The notes under the pieces: model-generated | Told to the model about the DNA's origin: nothing | Seen by the model: the letters and a program-made list of their open reading frames with translations, nothing else | Databases searched by the model: none | Assembly: GCF_014205795.1 (NCBI RefSeq) | Contig: NZ_JACHCN010000024.1 | Coordinates: 1-45,188, forward strand | Direction of reading: 5' to 3' | From: Rhodanobacter sp. MP7CTX1 | GTDB lineage: Bacteria > Pseudomonadota > Gammaproteobacteria > Xanthomonadales > Rhodanobacteraceae | Length of the DNA: 45,188 nt | Shown: one piece after another, positions 1-8,369 of the stretch | Layout: each line of letters starts with the position of its first letter | Numbering within the stretch: the stretch's first letter is position 1 | Made by a program: the position numbers and the translations under genes

Positions 1-82
1 TCCCACGGTCTGTGCCTACGGCCAGATGCGGCTAAGGTCCCTCCACCCCGGCAAGCCCTTTCTGACTCGCCGCCGTCAAACA

Positions 83-155
83 TACAAGCGACTTCGGTCG
101 CGATGCTTCCAGGGCTTGCATCGAAAAGCGATCGCGACTGAAGTCGCTCCCACAA
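83..155. repeat. Inverted pair of REP palindromes (REPIN-like)
   Basis: A forward copy (83-106, core AAGCGACTTCGGTCGCGATG) faces a reverse copy (127-155, core CATCGC/GACTGAAGTCGCTCCCAC family) about 20 bases away. The same family recurs at 2501-2579, 2871-2900 and 44908-44935. Inverted REP pairs of this kind are known as REPINs, mobilised in trans by RAYT transposases. No RAYT gene lies in this window. The copy sits just downstream of the fpr stop codon. Confidence 0.75.
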
Positions 156-170
156 AAAACATGCGCTCGC

Positions 171-947
171 TCATTTTTCCACGAACGCTCGTTCGACCAC
201 GTAGTCGCCCGGCTCGCGGGTGCGTGGCGAGGCGTGGAAGCCACGACCATCAAGCAGTGCGGAAAGATCGTCCAGCATTGCCGGACTTCCGCACAGCATC
301 ACGCGGTCAGTCTCCGGATTCAGCGGCGGCATACCGGTGGCCTCGCTCATCACGCCATCGACGATCGCGTCGGTGATGCGGCCGCGATGACGGAACGGCT
401 CGCGGGTCACCGTGGGGTAATAGATCAGCTTCTCGCGCACCAACTCGCCGAGATAGTCGTGCTGCGGCAGTTCGCGTTCGAGGTGTTCGCAGTAGGCCAG
501 GTCGTTGATATGACGCACACCGTGGGCCAGCACGATCCGGTCGAACCGCTCATAGGTTTCCGGATCACGCACGATGCTCAGAAATGGTGCGAGACCGGTA
601 CCGGTGCCCAGCAAATACAGGTGCCTGCCCGGCTTCAAATCGTTCAGCACCAGCGTACCGGTGGGCTTGCGACTGACGACGACCGGGTCGCCCGGTTGCA
701 GGTGCTGCAGGCGCGATGTGAGCGGCCCGTTGGCCACCTTGATCGAGAAGAATTCCAGGTGCTCTTCCCAGTTCGCGCTGGCAATCGAATACGCGCGCAG
801 CAGCGGACGGCCGTCCACTTCCAGTCCCATCATCACGAACTGTCCGCTGTCGAAACGAAAGCCCGGATCGCGCGTGGTGCGGAAGCTGAAAAGATTGTCG
901 TTCCAGTGCTGCACGTCGATCACGTGCTCGGTCGCCATTGCCACCAT
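171..947 (-). CDS. fpr: Ferredoxin--NADP+ reductase
   Basis: FAD-dependent oxidoreductase of 258 residues that moves electrons between NADPH and ferredoxin or flavodoxin in the cytoplasm. The N-terminal FAD-binding half carries RAYSIAS (the RxYSxxS flavin motif). The NADP half has LGTGTGLAPFLSIVRD and later MLCGSPAML, and the protein ends in VVERAFVEK, typical of the bacterial Fpr type. The frame stays open upstream to 1298, but similarity begins at MVAMATEH, so ATG 947 (or ATG 938, three codons later) is chosen; neither has a strong ribosome site. Length fits the family (about 250-260). It is monocistronic, with REP copies after its stop. Its role in oxidative stress or Fe-S supply is family knowledge. 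Confidence 0.92.
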   Translation of the reverse strand: MVAMATEHVIDVQHWNDNLFSFRTTRDPGFRFDSGQFVMMGLEVDGRPLLRAYSIASANWEEHLEFFSIKVANGPLTSRLQHLQPGDPVVVSRKPTGTLVLNDLKPGRHLYLLGTGTGLAPFLSIVRDPETYERFDRIVLAHGVRHINDLAYCEHLERELPQHDYLGELVREKLIYYPTVTREPFRHRGRITDAIVDGVMSEATGMPPLNPETDRVMLCGSPAMLDDLSALLDGRGFHASPRTREPGDYVVERAFVEK

Positions 948-1420
948 GGTGGGTTGTCTCGCGTTGTGCCGCATGGGTGTGTGAGGAGAAAGCATGCCTG
1001 ACCATCCGGCGCATCGATGGCCAGACCCGCAGGGAGGACGGCGATGCCGTGGTGCCTTGCGAGCGCCGGGATGATCGCGGCGGCAGATGACAAGGGTACG
1101 CGATCCGACGTGGACGCGCCTGTGCCTGCCGGTTTTTGGGCGTGTATCAAGTCCGACGCATCGATCCACGCCCTGGCGGTGGTGGCGCTGTGGATGAGAA
1201 AAGGCTGGATGGAGCGCGCGCGGGGGCGTCAGGGCCGCGTTGATCGAATCGAAACCGGCGCCGGAAGTGTTGCCATAGGGTGTGGTCCAGCGTCCCAATG
1301 AATCCAGTCCTGCCGTATTCGGCAGGACTGGATTTGGGTCATCTCAAAAACACCGACCTTTTGCTCTGGCCTGCGTAAGCACGCATGGCGGGGTCGCTTA
1401 CATGCGAGTGCCTGGAAGGA
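948..1420. other. Non-coding gap with a perfect 15-bp hairpin
   Basis: No credible gene is seen. The gap holds the upstream region of fpr and a perfect hairpin at 1301-1334. Several short open frames here look like chance frames in GC-rich DNA. Confidence 0.6.
1301..1334. terminator. Perfect 15-bp stem-loop, possible terminator or element end
   Basis: AATCCAGTCCTGCCG (1301-1315) pairs exactly with CGGCAGGACTGGATT (1320-1334) around a TATT loop. Only three T follow on the plus strand, and the minus strand is not T-rich, so a rho-independent terminator is not certain. It lies between fpr and the rearranged remnants at 1421-2446. Confidence 0.45.
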
Positions 1421-1924
1421 TCAATCGTGTTTCTCAGTCGTCTCTTTGTCGAGATCGACCCGCTTCATCTTGGTCGTATCCATGCGCACCAGGCCGAATG
1501 CCATCCCGTACATGATGTGGCCCTGCGAATCAGCTTTGATCGGCGAGTACATGCCGTTGAAGGTCGGGTCGGTGCCCGTGCGGATGGTCATCACCGTCTT
1601 GCCGGTGTCCAGGTCCAGGCCGATGTGGTAACGGTCATTCCACTGCTTGGTGAAGTAGCCGTCGATGATCGCCATGTGGCTGCCTCCGCTGATCATGGGC
1701 ACGATCGAGGTCGACGTGACGTCGTCTCGCGACCACAGCTGCTTCCAGCTGTGCGTGGCCTGCTGCCAGGCGAACGTGGCGGCACCGGCGCCGGCGGGGC
1801 GAGTGGCGCCCAGCAGGATGTTCACGTAGTAGGAAAAGGCGGACGGCGGCGCTTGCTCGGCTGCGATGTTGTTGACGACGAACGCATAGTCGCCGTACAC
1901 CGCGACCTGCTGCTCGGACTGCAC
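1421..1924 (-). pseudogene. C-terminal remnant of a beta-propeller-like protein
   Basis: About 168 codons stay open to a TGA at 1421. The residues (GGSHMAIIDGYF, HIGLDLDTGKTV, YSPIKADSQGHIMYGMAFG) look like blade repeats of a periplasmic propeller or quinoprotein, but I cannot name the family. There is no signal peptide or convincing start: the only candidate is GTG 1924, which lies at the point where the sequence changes into an RND exporter fragment on the other strand. I read it as the 3' end of a larger gene cut by rearrangement. It could be expressed as a short protein, but that is unlikely. Confidence 0.55.
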
Positions 1925-2446
1925 GCGGCGGTGGTCATGCTGTGCTTCATCACGTTCCGCAGCTGGCGCGCTGTGGTGGTCGCCATCGTGCCACTCGTCA
2001 TCACATCGATTTTGTGTGAATCGTTGATGGTCATGCTTGGCATCGGCGTCAAGGTGGCGACGCTGCCGGTGACCGCGCTGGGAGTTGGCATCGGCGTGGA
2101 CTATGCGCTGTATCTGCTGAGCGTCCAGCTGACCTTGCAGCGACAGGGCCTCTCGCTTGAAGAGGCCTATCGCGACGCACTCAATTTCACCGGCAAGGTG
2201 ATCGCGCTGATTGGCGTCACGCTGGCCGCAGCGGTGATGACATGGGCCTGGTCGCCGATCAAGTTCCAGGCGGACATGGGCATCCTGCTGACCTTCATGT
2301 TCGTATGGAACATGCTGGGTGCGCTCGTACTGATTCCAGCGCTGTCACACTTCTTGTTGCGCCGCGTTGCGGTAAGGCAACCAGAAGGTTCGCGGTTGCC
2401 CGGTGCAATAGCTACGGCGCGGGAGACCGAGCTGCTGAAGCCCTGA
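1919..2446 (+). pseudogene. 3' remnant of an RND/MMPL family exporter
   Basis: The reading frame encodes the last ~175 residues of an RND-superfamily transporter: LCFITFRSWRAVVVAIVPL and VTALGVGIGVDYALYLL (the GxGVDY segment after a transmembrane helix), then three more helices, ending RRVAVRQPEG and a short tail. A full protein would be 750-1000 residues. The frame remains open upstream to 1385, but there it is only the antisense of the propeller remnant. The gene has therefore lost its 5' three-quarters at about 1919. Such MMPL exporters often sit beside propeller proteins, so both remnants may come from one locus (inference). Confidence 0.7.
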
Positions 2447-2500
2447 GCGGCGACACCTCGGTCGCAGCGTCCTGCTTTGGGTTGTTGCGGTGCTCGTGAC

Positions 2501-2579
2501 TTTGTGGGAGCGACTTCAGTCGCGATTGCTTTTTGGGGCCATGCGGGAAAGAGCATCGCGACTGAAGTCGCTCCCACAA
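2501..2579. repeat. REP inverted pair (REPIN)
   Basis: TTGTGGGAGCGACTTCAGTC (from 2502) and its reverse complement near 2560-2579 flank about 20 unrelated bases. The arms are almost identical to the single copy at 44908-44935, marking a recently active family. Confidence 0.85.
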
Positions 2580-2712
2580 GAGCCCGCTGTTACGCGCTGT
2601 TCGTAGAAGCTGGGTCAAAAGCAACTCCAGAGCTGGGGCCAGAGTAGGGGCAAAGCCAAGCTCCAGCTCCAGCTCCAGCCAAAGCCCAGCGAACTCCCTG
2701 CGCCGCAAATGT

Positions 2713-2818
2713 GCTCCCTCCCCTGCTTGCAGGGGAGGGTTGGGGAGGGGTTGCTCTTCGCCTGAAGATCAACAGCTTTACCCCCTCCCAACCCCCTCCT
2801 GCACGCAGGGGGAGGGGC
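2713..2818. repeat. Inverted pair of CTCCCCTGC-GCAGGGG hairpin repeats
   Basis: One copy (2713-2750) and an inverted copy (2781-2818) share GCTCCCTCCCCTGC-N-GCAGGGGAGG plus a GGTTGGGGAGGGG tail. Related copies are at 15741-15770 and 18081-18113. This is a second dispersed palindrome family, distinct from the REP. Confidence 0.75.
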
Positions 2819-2870
2819 AAAGCGAAAGCAGAAGCAGAAGCAGTATCTGAAGCAAGCCAACAGCAAGGCC

Positions 2871-2900
2871 AGAGCATCGCGACTGAAGTCGCTCCCACAG
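2871..2900 (-). repeat. Single REP copy
   Basis: GCATCGCGACTGAAGTCGCT continues into CCCACAG. It is the same family as 127-155 and 2551-2579, present as an unpaired copy. Confidence 0.8.
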
Positions 2901-3151
2901 GAGCAGCGCGATCCCTCACTGTCTTGCGTGCCCAGTCCCGACGCGAGGCAATGGCTCGCTTTGCGAAGGGGGTGAAAGGCTTGAAGAAGGAGAAAAATGT
3001 AAAATCACGGCTGTAGCCACTGAAGTTGCTCCTGCGACCGGAGAAACTCTCGGTTGGTTGGCAGCAGCGCCCCCAAAATGGCGCGATTCGACCCATGGCG
3101 TTGTGCCCAATCTCGCGCTCCCGCTGAAACAACCTTCGAAAACCTACAGAA

Positions 3152-4183
3152 ATGCCCAACGACGTGATCGCTGACAAGGCGCTACAAACCGAGTACCCGA
3201 GCGGGATTCGGCAAGATTCAGGCGCTTTCGAGGTCTGCGTGGCGCCGATGATGGACTGGACGGATCGGCATTGCCGCTATTTCCACCGGCTGCTGTCACC
3301 GCGGGCGCGGCTGTATACCGAGATGGTGACCAGCGCAGCGTTGGTGCGCGGCAAGCAGTTGCGGCTGCTGGAGCACAGCCAGCAGGAGCATCCGGTCGCC
3401 TTGCAGCTGGGTGGCAGCGACCCGCAGGAACTGGCGCAGGCCGCCCGCTTTGGTGCCGAGGCTGGCTATGACGAGATCAATCTCAACGTGGGCTGTCCGT
3501 CGGATCGGGTGCAAGCGGGTCGTTTCGGCGCCTGTCTGATGCTTGAGCCGGCGCTGGTCGGCGATTGTGTGAAGGCGATGCGCGACGCGGTCAGCGTGCC
3601 GGTGACGGTGAAATGCCGCATCGGCGTGGATGATCAGGACGACTACGCCGGTCTGCAACATTTCACCGAAACGATGCTGGAAGCGGGTGTCGAGGTGCTG
3701 GTGGTGCATGCGCGCAAGGCGTGGTTGCAAGGGCTTTCGCCAAAGGAAAACCGTGAAATTCCGCCGCTCGACTACCAGCGGGTCTACCGACTCAAGCGTG
3801 AATTTCCGCAGCTGGCGGTGGTGATCAATGGCGGCATCACCACCGTTGCCGAGGTCCAGCAGCACCTTGCGCAGCTGGATGGCGTGATGCTGGGCCGCGC
3901 GGCCTATCATGATCCGTACCTGCTGGCGCAGATCGAAGCGGCCCTGCATGGCGAACCGCTGCCACAGCGGGATGACGTGTTGCGCCGCTTGCGACCCTAC
4001 GTGGAGGCCGAACTGGCGCGCGGCACCGCGCTCAAGCACATCAGCCGACATTTGCTGGGGCTTTACCAGGGCGAGCCGGGGGCGCGGGCTTTCCGCCGCA
4101 CGATCAGCGAGGGGGCGCATTTGCCCGGGGCGGGCTGGGGACTGATCGAGCAGGCGATGGCGCCATGTTCGATAGCGGCGTGA
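3152..4183 (+). CDS. dusA: tRNA-dihydrouridine synthase A
   Basis: FMN enzyme of 343 residues that reduces uridines in the tRNA D-loop using NADPH. A TIM barrel starts at CVAPMMDWTDRH (about 29-40). The catalytic cysteine is Cys115 in NLNVGCPSDRV, and VINGGI plus the GVMLGRAAY phosphate-binding strand close the barrel. LYTEMVTSAAL and PLDYQRVYRLK are typical of DusA rather than DusB or DusC. The first 27 residues before the barrel may be partly a start over-call; ATG 3152 is the only upstream ATG, and GTG codons further in are possible. It appears monocistronic and follows a repeat-rich gap. Confidence 0.93.
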   Translation: MPNDVIADKALQTEYPSGIRQDSGAFEVCVAPMMDWTDRHCRYFHRLLSPRARLYTEMVTSAALVRGKQLRLLEHSQQEHPVALQLGGSDPQELAQAARFGAEAGYDEINLNVGCPSDRVQAGRFGACLMLEPALVGDCVKAMRDAVSVPVTVKCRIGVDDQDDYAGLQHFTETMLEAGVEVLVVHARKAWLQGLSPKENREIPPLDYQRVYRLKREFPQLAVVINGGITTVAEVQQHLAQLDGVMLGRAAYHDPYLLAQIEAALHGEPLPQRDDVLRRLRPYVEAELARGTALKHISRHLLGLYQGEPGARAFRRTISEGAHLPGAGWGLIEQAMAPCSIAA

Positions 4184-4265
4184 CAGCTGACGGCCGTCCG
4201 GTCAGTATTCAGCCCTGATTGCCTAGGCTGAGCATATCGGCGGGTGCCGGGCGGAACGATCACGC

Positions 4266-4589
4266 ATGTCAACCAACAAAAAATTCATCCCTGTTCTGCT
4301 CGCATCGCTATGGCTGGGTGCCGTTGCGACGGCGTCGGCACAGACGGTGGAGCCACCCGTGACGCTGAATCAGGCTGTACTCAAGGTGCAGCAGGATACC
4401 GGTGGCAGGGTGTTGTCGGCCGAGCCGTACTCGGTTGACCATAAAACAAGGTATTTCATCAAAGTGCTTACGCCGGACGGACACGTACAGAAGCTGGTGG
4501 TGCCCTCCGAGGCGAGCAGGAATCCGGCGACCGGTCAGTCAACCAAGAATCCGCCCCCGAGACACGCGGGCAGCAAGGAGAAACACTGA
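4266..4589 (+). CDS. Periplasmic PepSY-domain protein
   Basis: Small protein of 107 residues with a signal peptide (MSTNKKFIPVLLASLWLGAV, predicted cut after ASAQ near residue 26). A single PepSY-like segment follows (LNQAVLKVQQDTGGRVLSAE then TRYFIKVLTPDGHVQKL, about 33-80) and a polar tail. Its TGA overlaps the ATG of phoP by one base, so the three genes are very probably one operon. PepSY proteins of this type are often found with two-component systems and may restrain or tune the sensor in the periplasm. That role is inference here. Confidence 0.85.
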   Translation: MSTNKKFIPVLLASLWLGAVATASAQTVEPPVTLNQAVLKVQQDTGGRVLSAEPYSVDHKTRYFIKVLTPDGHVQKLVVPSEASRNPATGQSTKNPPPRHAGSKEKH

Positions 4590-5281
4590 TGCGCATCCTG
4601 TTGGTAGAGGACGAGGCGCCGTTGCGCGAGACGCTCGCGGCACGCCTTAAGCGGGACGGCTTTGCGGTCGATGCGGCGCAGGATGGCGAAGAGGGTATCT
4701 ACCTCGGCCGCGAAGTGCCGTTCGATCTGGCGATCATCGACTTGGGCCTGCCGAAGATGTCCGGCATGGACTTGGTCAAGGCGCTGCGCGAGCACGGCCA
4801 GCGTTATCCGATCCTGATCCTGACCGCGCGCGGCAGCTGGCAGGACAAGGTCGAGGGGCTGAAGTACGGCGCCGATGACTATCTGGTGAAGCCTTTCCAC
4901 GTGGAAGAGTTGCTCGCGCGGATCAACGCGCTGGTGCGTCGCGCCAGCGGCTGGTCCAAGCCGATTCTTGCCTGCGGCATGATCAAGCTCGACACCACCG
5001 CGCAGACGGTGACGGTGGAAGGCAAGCTGGTCGACCTGACCAGCTATGAGTACAAGGTGCTGGAATACCTGATGCTGCACGCGGGCGAGCTGGTCTCCAA
5101 GGCCGACCTCACCGAGCACATCTACCAGCAGGATTTCGATCGCGATTCCAACGTGCTCGAAGTATTCATTGGCCGACTGCGGCGCAAGCTCGACCCGGAA
5201 GGCACCCTCAAACCCATCGAGACGGTACGTGGACGCGGATACCGCTTTGCCATCCCCCGCACCGACGGCGACGACGAATGA
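4589..5281 (+). CDS. phoP: PhoP-like response regulator (OmpR family)
   Basis: DNA-binding regulator of 230 residues. The receiver domain (1-115) has the acidic pair E7-D8, phospho-acceptor Asp51 in IIDLGLP, Thr79 and Lys101. The OmpR-type winged helix follows (about 128-225, VLEVFIGRLRRKLD and TVRGRGYRF). The sequence strongly resembles xanthomonad PhoP, including DLTSYEYKVLEYLMLHAGEL. It overlaps the PepSY gene upstream (stop/start sharing) and the kinase gene downstream. In relatives this system answers low Mg2+ and cationic peptides and controls envelope genes. The signal in this organism is not shown by sequence. Confidence 0.93.
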   Translation: MRILLVEDEAPLRETLAARLKRDGFAVDAAQDGEEGIYLGREVPFDLAIIDLGLPKMSGMDLVKALREHGQRYPILILTARGSWQDKVEGLKYGADDYLVKPFHVEELLARINALVRRASGWSKPILACGMIKLDTTAQTVTVEGKLVDLTSYEYKVLEYLMLHAGELVSKADLTEHIYQQDFDRDSNVLEVFIGRLRRKLDPEGTLKPIETVRGRGYRFAIPRTDGDDE

Positions 5282-6665
5282 GCCTGCGTCGCCGCGCCGC
5301 CCGCCTTCGCTGGCGGCGCGTGCGGCGATCGCGACCGGGTTCGTGCTGGCCGGCTTTCTGGGGCTGGTCGGCGTAACTCTGTCGCAAGCGAACAAGGAGC
5401 GCGCGTTGAGCGGGCTGCAGGAGCGCCTGCAGAATGACGCGATCGCGTACATCACGAATTTCGACGTCAACCGCTACGGCAAGCTGTTGCCGCCGGACAC
5501 GTCACCCGATCCGAATTTTTTAAGGCCCGGCTCCGGGCTGTACGCAGTGGCGCTGGGTGAACACGGCTATCGCTGGTCATCGTCGTCCGCGATCGGCCTT
5601 GATTTCAACTTCATCTCGCCGCTGGAGCCAGGCCAGAGCCAGTTCGTTGGCCCGATAGATACGCGCATGGGTCGGCTGTACTACTACAGCTATGGCGTGG
5701 CGCTCGATACGGCAGAGAAGAAATCGGTGCGGTTCACCATCATGGTGGCGCAGACCGAGGATCAGCTCGAAGGCGAGAACGCGGTGTATCAGCGGGTCGT
5801 GCTGATCGGGTTGTCGATACTCGGCGTGATGCTGGTGGTGTTGCAGCAGCTGCTGCTGCGCTGGAGCCTGACCCCGCTGCGCAAGGTGGCCAGTGACATG
5901 AGTCGGGTCGAGCGTGGTGAGAGCGCACACCTGGATAGTCAGTACCCGCTGGAACTGACCGGCCTGACCGAGCGCATCAATGCATTCATCGACAATGAGC
6001 GCGAACAACGCACGCGTTACCGGCACACCCTGGCCGATCTGGCGCACAGCCTGAAGACCCCGCTGGCGGTGATCCGCTCGCAGCTGGAATCGGCGACCGT
6101 GGAGGAACCCTCGCGACGCAGTGGCGTGCTCGATCAGGTGCGCCGCATGGACGAACTGGTCGCCTACCAACTATCGCGCGCAGCTACCTCCGGCCGCCAA
6201 ACCTTCGCCAGCGCCGTGCCGGTAGCCGGTCACGCCGAGGATCTGGTGCAGAGTCTGGAGAAGGTCTATGCCGCCAAGAATGTGCTTTGCGAATTCGATA
6301 TCGATGACGATGCGGTGTTCTACGGCGAGCAGGGCGACCTGCTCGAGCTGATGGGCAACCTGCTGGAGAACGCCTTCAAGTGGGCCGGTCACCGCGTGCT
6401 GCTGGTGGTGAAGACGCAGCCGTCTACCGGGCGTCAGCGGCCGGGATTGCGCCTGAGCGTGGAAGACGATGGCCCCGGCATCGCCCAGGAAAAGATCGAA
6501 CGTGTCCTGCAACGCGGCGTGCGTGGCGATGAGCGCGTACAGGGCCACGGCATCGGCCTGTCGATCGTGCAGGACATCGTGCACGCGTATAACGGCGAGC
6601 TGGTGGTCGATCGCTCACCGGAATTCGGCGGCGCGCGTTTCAGCGTGAAATTGATTCCGGCTTGA
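5229..6665 (+). CDS. phoQ: PhoQ-like sensor histidine kinase
   Basis: Inner-membrane kinase partner of the upstream regulator. TM1 (AIATGFVLAGFLGLVGVTL) and TM2 (VVLIGLSILGVMLVVLQQLL) bracket a ~150-residue periplasmic sensor. A HAMP-like linker, the H-box LADLAHSLKTPLAVI (HSLKTPL is typical of PhoQ), the N-box GNLLENAFKWA, DDGPGI and GHGIGLSIV follow. The start is uncertain: the frame opens with ATG 5169 (a 113-base overlap with phoP). GTG 5229, after GAGACGG, or TTG 5247 give more usual overlaps, and 5229 is used here. ATG 5278 overlaps the phoP stop neatly but lies in a different frame. The C-terminus ends normally in FSVKLIPA. Confidence 0.9.
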   Translation: MDADTALPSPAPTATTNEPASPRRPPSLAARAAIATGFVLAGFLGLVGVTLSQANKERALSGLQERLQNDAIAYITNFDVNRYGKLLPPDTSPDPNFLRPGSGLYAVALGEHGYRWSSSSAIGLDFNFISPLEPGQSQFVGPIDTRMGRLYYYSYGVALDTAEKKSVRFTIMVAQTEDQLEGENAVYQRVVLIGLSILGVMLVVLQQLLLRWSLTPLRKVASDMSRVERGESAHLDSQYPLELTGLTERINAFIDNEREQRTRYRHTLADLAHSLKTPLAVIRSQLESATVEEPSRRSGVLDQVRRMDELVAYQLSRAATSGRQTFASAVPVAGHAEDLVQSLEKVYAAKNVLCEFDIDDDAVFYGEQGDLLELMGNLLENAFKWAGHRVLLVVKTQPSTGRQRPGLRLSVEDDGPGIAQEKIERVLQRGVRGDERVQGHGIGLSIVQDIVHAYNGELVVDRSPEFGGARFSVKLIPA

Positions 6666-6819
6666 GTTCTCCGGTTTGATCGGGCTTCACCGCGAGCGAG
6701 GCGATTGGAGGGAGGCCGGCAAGCGGCTGCATACGCCGTCACAGAGCGTTGGAAACCGACGAAGGTTCCAGCTGTGCTCGAAGTGATTGGTGCTAATGAG
6801 CCGGCGTGACGCCGAGCGC

Positions 6820-7152
6820 TTACTGGATTGATCCAGGCAACAGCGACTGCCAGCCAAGACGCGGCAGATGGGTAGGGGTGGGTGCAGGTGCGGCGCCGCC
6901 GGAGTGATCGGTGCTGTTGCTGCTGGAGCCGCTGCTCGAATTATCACTGCTGGAACTGCGCGGAGTCCCGTCGCGGTTCAGCCCCAGCGCATCGCCGTTC
7001 GTATTGGTGCTACCACCATCGCGTGGGATGGTGCTGTCGGTGGTCGCGCGCGAGGCGTTGTCCTGATCCTGGGCACACAGGCTGGCCGCGGCGACGCTGC
7101 TGGTCCCCACGACGCATAAAACACAGCCGATAAGCCAAAGCTTGGCACGCAT
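6820..7152 (-). CDS. Small secreted Ser/Asn-rich protein
   Basis: Protein of 110 residues with a clear signal peptide (MRAKLWLIGCVLCVVGTSSV, cut near AAA-SLC). A low-complexity mature part follows, rich in Ser, Asn, Asp and Gly, then PAPTPTHLPRLG. GGGGAG about ten bases before ATG 7152 supports the start; the frame is open further upstream, but without a signal. I do not recognise a family. The Cys after the signal region lacks a canonical lipobox. It is probably a lineage-specific periplasmic protein; it reads against birA and shares the upstream region with it. Confidence 0.6.
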   Translation of the reverse strand: MRAKLWLIGCVLCVVGTSSVAAASLCAQDQDNASRATTDSTIPRDGGSTNTNGDALGLNRDGTPRSSSSDNSSSGSSSNSTDHSGGAAPAPTPTHLPRLGWQSLLPGSIQ

Positions 7153-7379
7153 GGCGATCCAACTCCCCGACCCGCAACCGAAGGTCTGGATCGTCTCAGA
7201 AACGCCGGCGTGATGCCAGTGCTGCTTTTGCAGGTTCTTGCGCCGTTTCTTGCGCCGTAGCGCCACGCGTGCCTGCCGCACGACGCGCCGCCGGGCTAGA
7301 ATCCGGCGATGCCGACCCTGCCTTTTTTCCTGTCTTGCCGCCGCTCGCCGGCGGCTACCCCTGCCATCGAGGCTTGTTG

Positions 7380-8369
7380 ATGCAGCCGGCGCAGTTGCTG
7401 GCAGCGTTGGCTCCCGGCGAACCCCTCTCTGGCGCCGCCCTGGCCGCACAGACTGGCGTCACCCGCGCGGCGATCTGGAAACAGATCGAGGCCTTGCGTA
7501 CACGCGGCGTGCCGATCGAGGCACGCGGTGCGGCCGGCTATCGTCTGCCCTGGCCGCTGCAGATGCTGGACGCCGGGCAGATCCGTGCGGCCTTGCCGGC
7601 CCCCTTGGTGCGCTCGCTGGGTGCTCTGGAGGTGCATTGGGAGCTCGATTCCACCTCCAGCGAATTGCAACGGCGCGGTGCCCAGGCGGCCGACTTCAGC
7701 GTGTTGCTGGCCGAAACCCAGACTGCCGGGCGCGGGCGCCGTGGTCGCGAGTGGTTGTCTCCGCCGGGGCTGAATCTGTATCTGTCCTGTCTCAAGCGAT
7801 TCGAGCAAGGCTTTGCCGCGCTGGCCGGGCTGTCATTGGCGATCGGGGTGATCGTATTGCGCGCGCTGGAGGATCTGGGCATCGCCGGGGCCGGCCTGAA
7901 ATGGCCCAACGATCTGCTGGCCGTCGCCGAGCCACCGCAGGGTGGCAAATTGGGCGGCATCCTGGTCGAGCTGAGCGGCGAATATCAGGGGCCATGCGCT
8001 GCGGTTGTCGGCATCGGCCTCAACCTGCGGCTGACCACGGCGCTGCGAGAGCAGGCCGGCCAGCCGGCTTGCGATCTGGCCACGCTGACCGGCGGCACTC
8101 CGCCGGATCGCAACCGCGTCGCGGCGGCGTTGATCGCGGCCTTGATCAATGGTTTGCGGCAGTTTGAGCGTGATGGTTTTGCTGGCTTCACGGCGGACTA
8201 CGAGCGGCACGATCTGTTGCGTGATCAGCCCCTGCAACTGAGCGGCGCGCTCGGTGCGTTCAACGGTACGGGTGCTGGCGTGGATGCCCGCGGTGCGCTG
8301 CGGGTACGCATGGCTGATGGCAGCCTGCGCCTGGTCGACAGCGCCGATGTCACGGTGCGACGCGCATGA
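7380..8369 (+). CDS. birA: Biotin--[acetyl-CoA-carboxylase] ligase / biotin repressor
   Basis: Enzyme of 329 residues that activates biotin with ATP and attaches it to the BCCP lysine. An N-terminal winged helix (4-60, SGAALAAQTGVTRAAIWKQI) indicates a bifunctional BirA that can also repress biotin genes. The catalytic core has AGRGRRGREW (adenylate-binding loop), LKWPNDLL and GGILVEL, and the C-terminal SH3-like domain ends the protein. ATG 7380 with GAGG eight bases upstream is chosen; the frame is open to 7269 without similarity. The stop overlaps the coaX start (ATGA), so birA, coaX and the SPOR gene are likely co-transcribed. Confidence 0.95.
   Translation: MQPAQLLAALAPGEPLSGAALAAQTGVTRAAIWKQIEALRTRGVPIEARGAAGYRLPWPLQMLDAGQIRAALPAPLVRSLGALEVHWELDSTSSELQRRGAQAADFSVLLAETQTAGRGRRGREWLSPPGLNLYLSCLKRFEQGFAALAGLSLAIGVIVLRALEDLGIAGAGLKWPNDLLAVAEPPQGGKLGGILVELSGEYQGPCAAVVGIGLNLRLTTALREQAGQPACDLATLTGGTPPDRNRVAAALIAALINGLRQFERDGFAGFTADYERHDLLRDQPLQLSGALGAFNGTGAGVDARGALRVRMADGSLRLVDSADVTVRRA

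Larger units (their letters stand above)
2447..3151. other. Repeat-rich intergenic region without genes
   Basis: This holds a REP pair (2501-2579), CAGCTC-type low-complexity sequence (2650-2690), an inverted pair of CTCCCCTGC..GCAGGGG hairpins (2713-2818), another REP (2871-2900) and a decayed copy near 3011-3033. Short open frames here translate repeats and are not considered genes. Confidence 0.75.

Noticed and set aside
1385..2446. A single 353-residue protein
   Set aside because: Only its second half is an RND exporter; the first half is the antisense of a better-supported remnant, so it is a junction artefact.
2590..3177. Minus-strand frame of 195 codons before dusA
   Set aside because: It translates REP and hairpin repeats and low-complexity sequence.
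7238..8167. Arg-rich 309-codon frame
   Set aside because: It is an alternate frame of birA with extreme Arg content.
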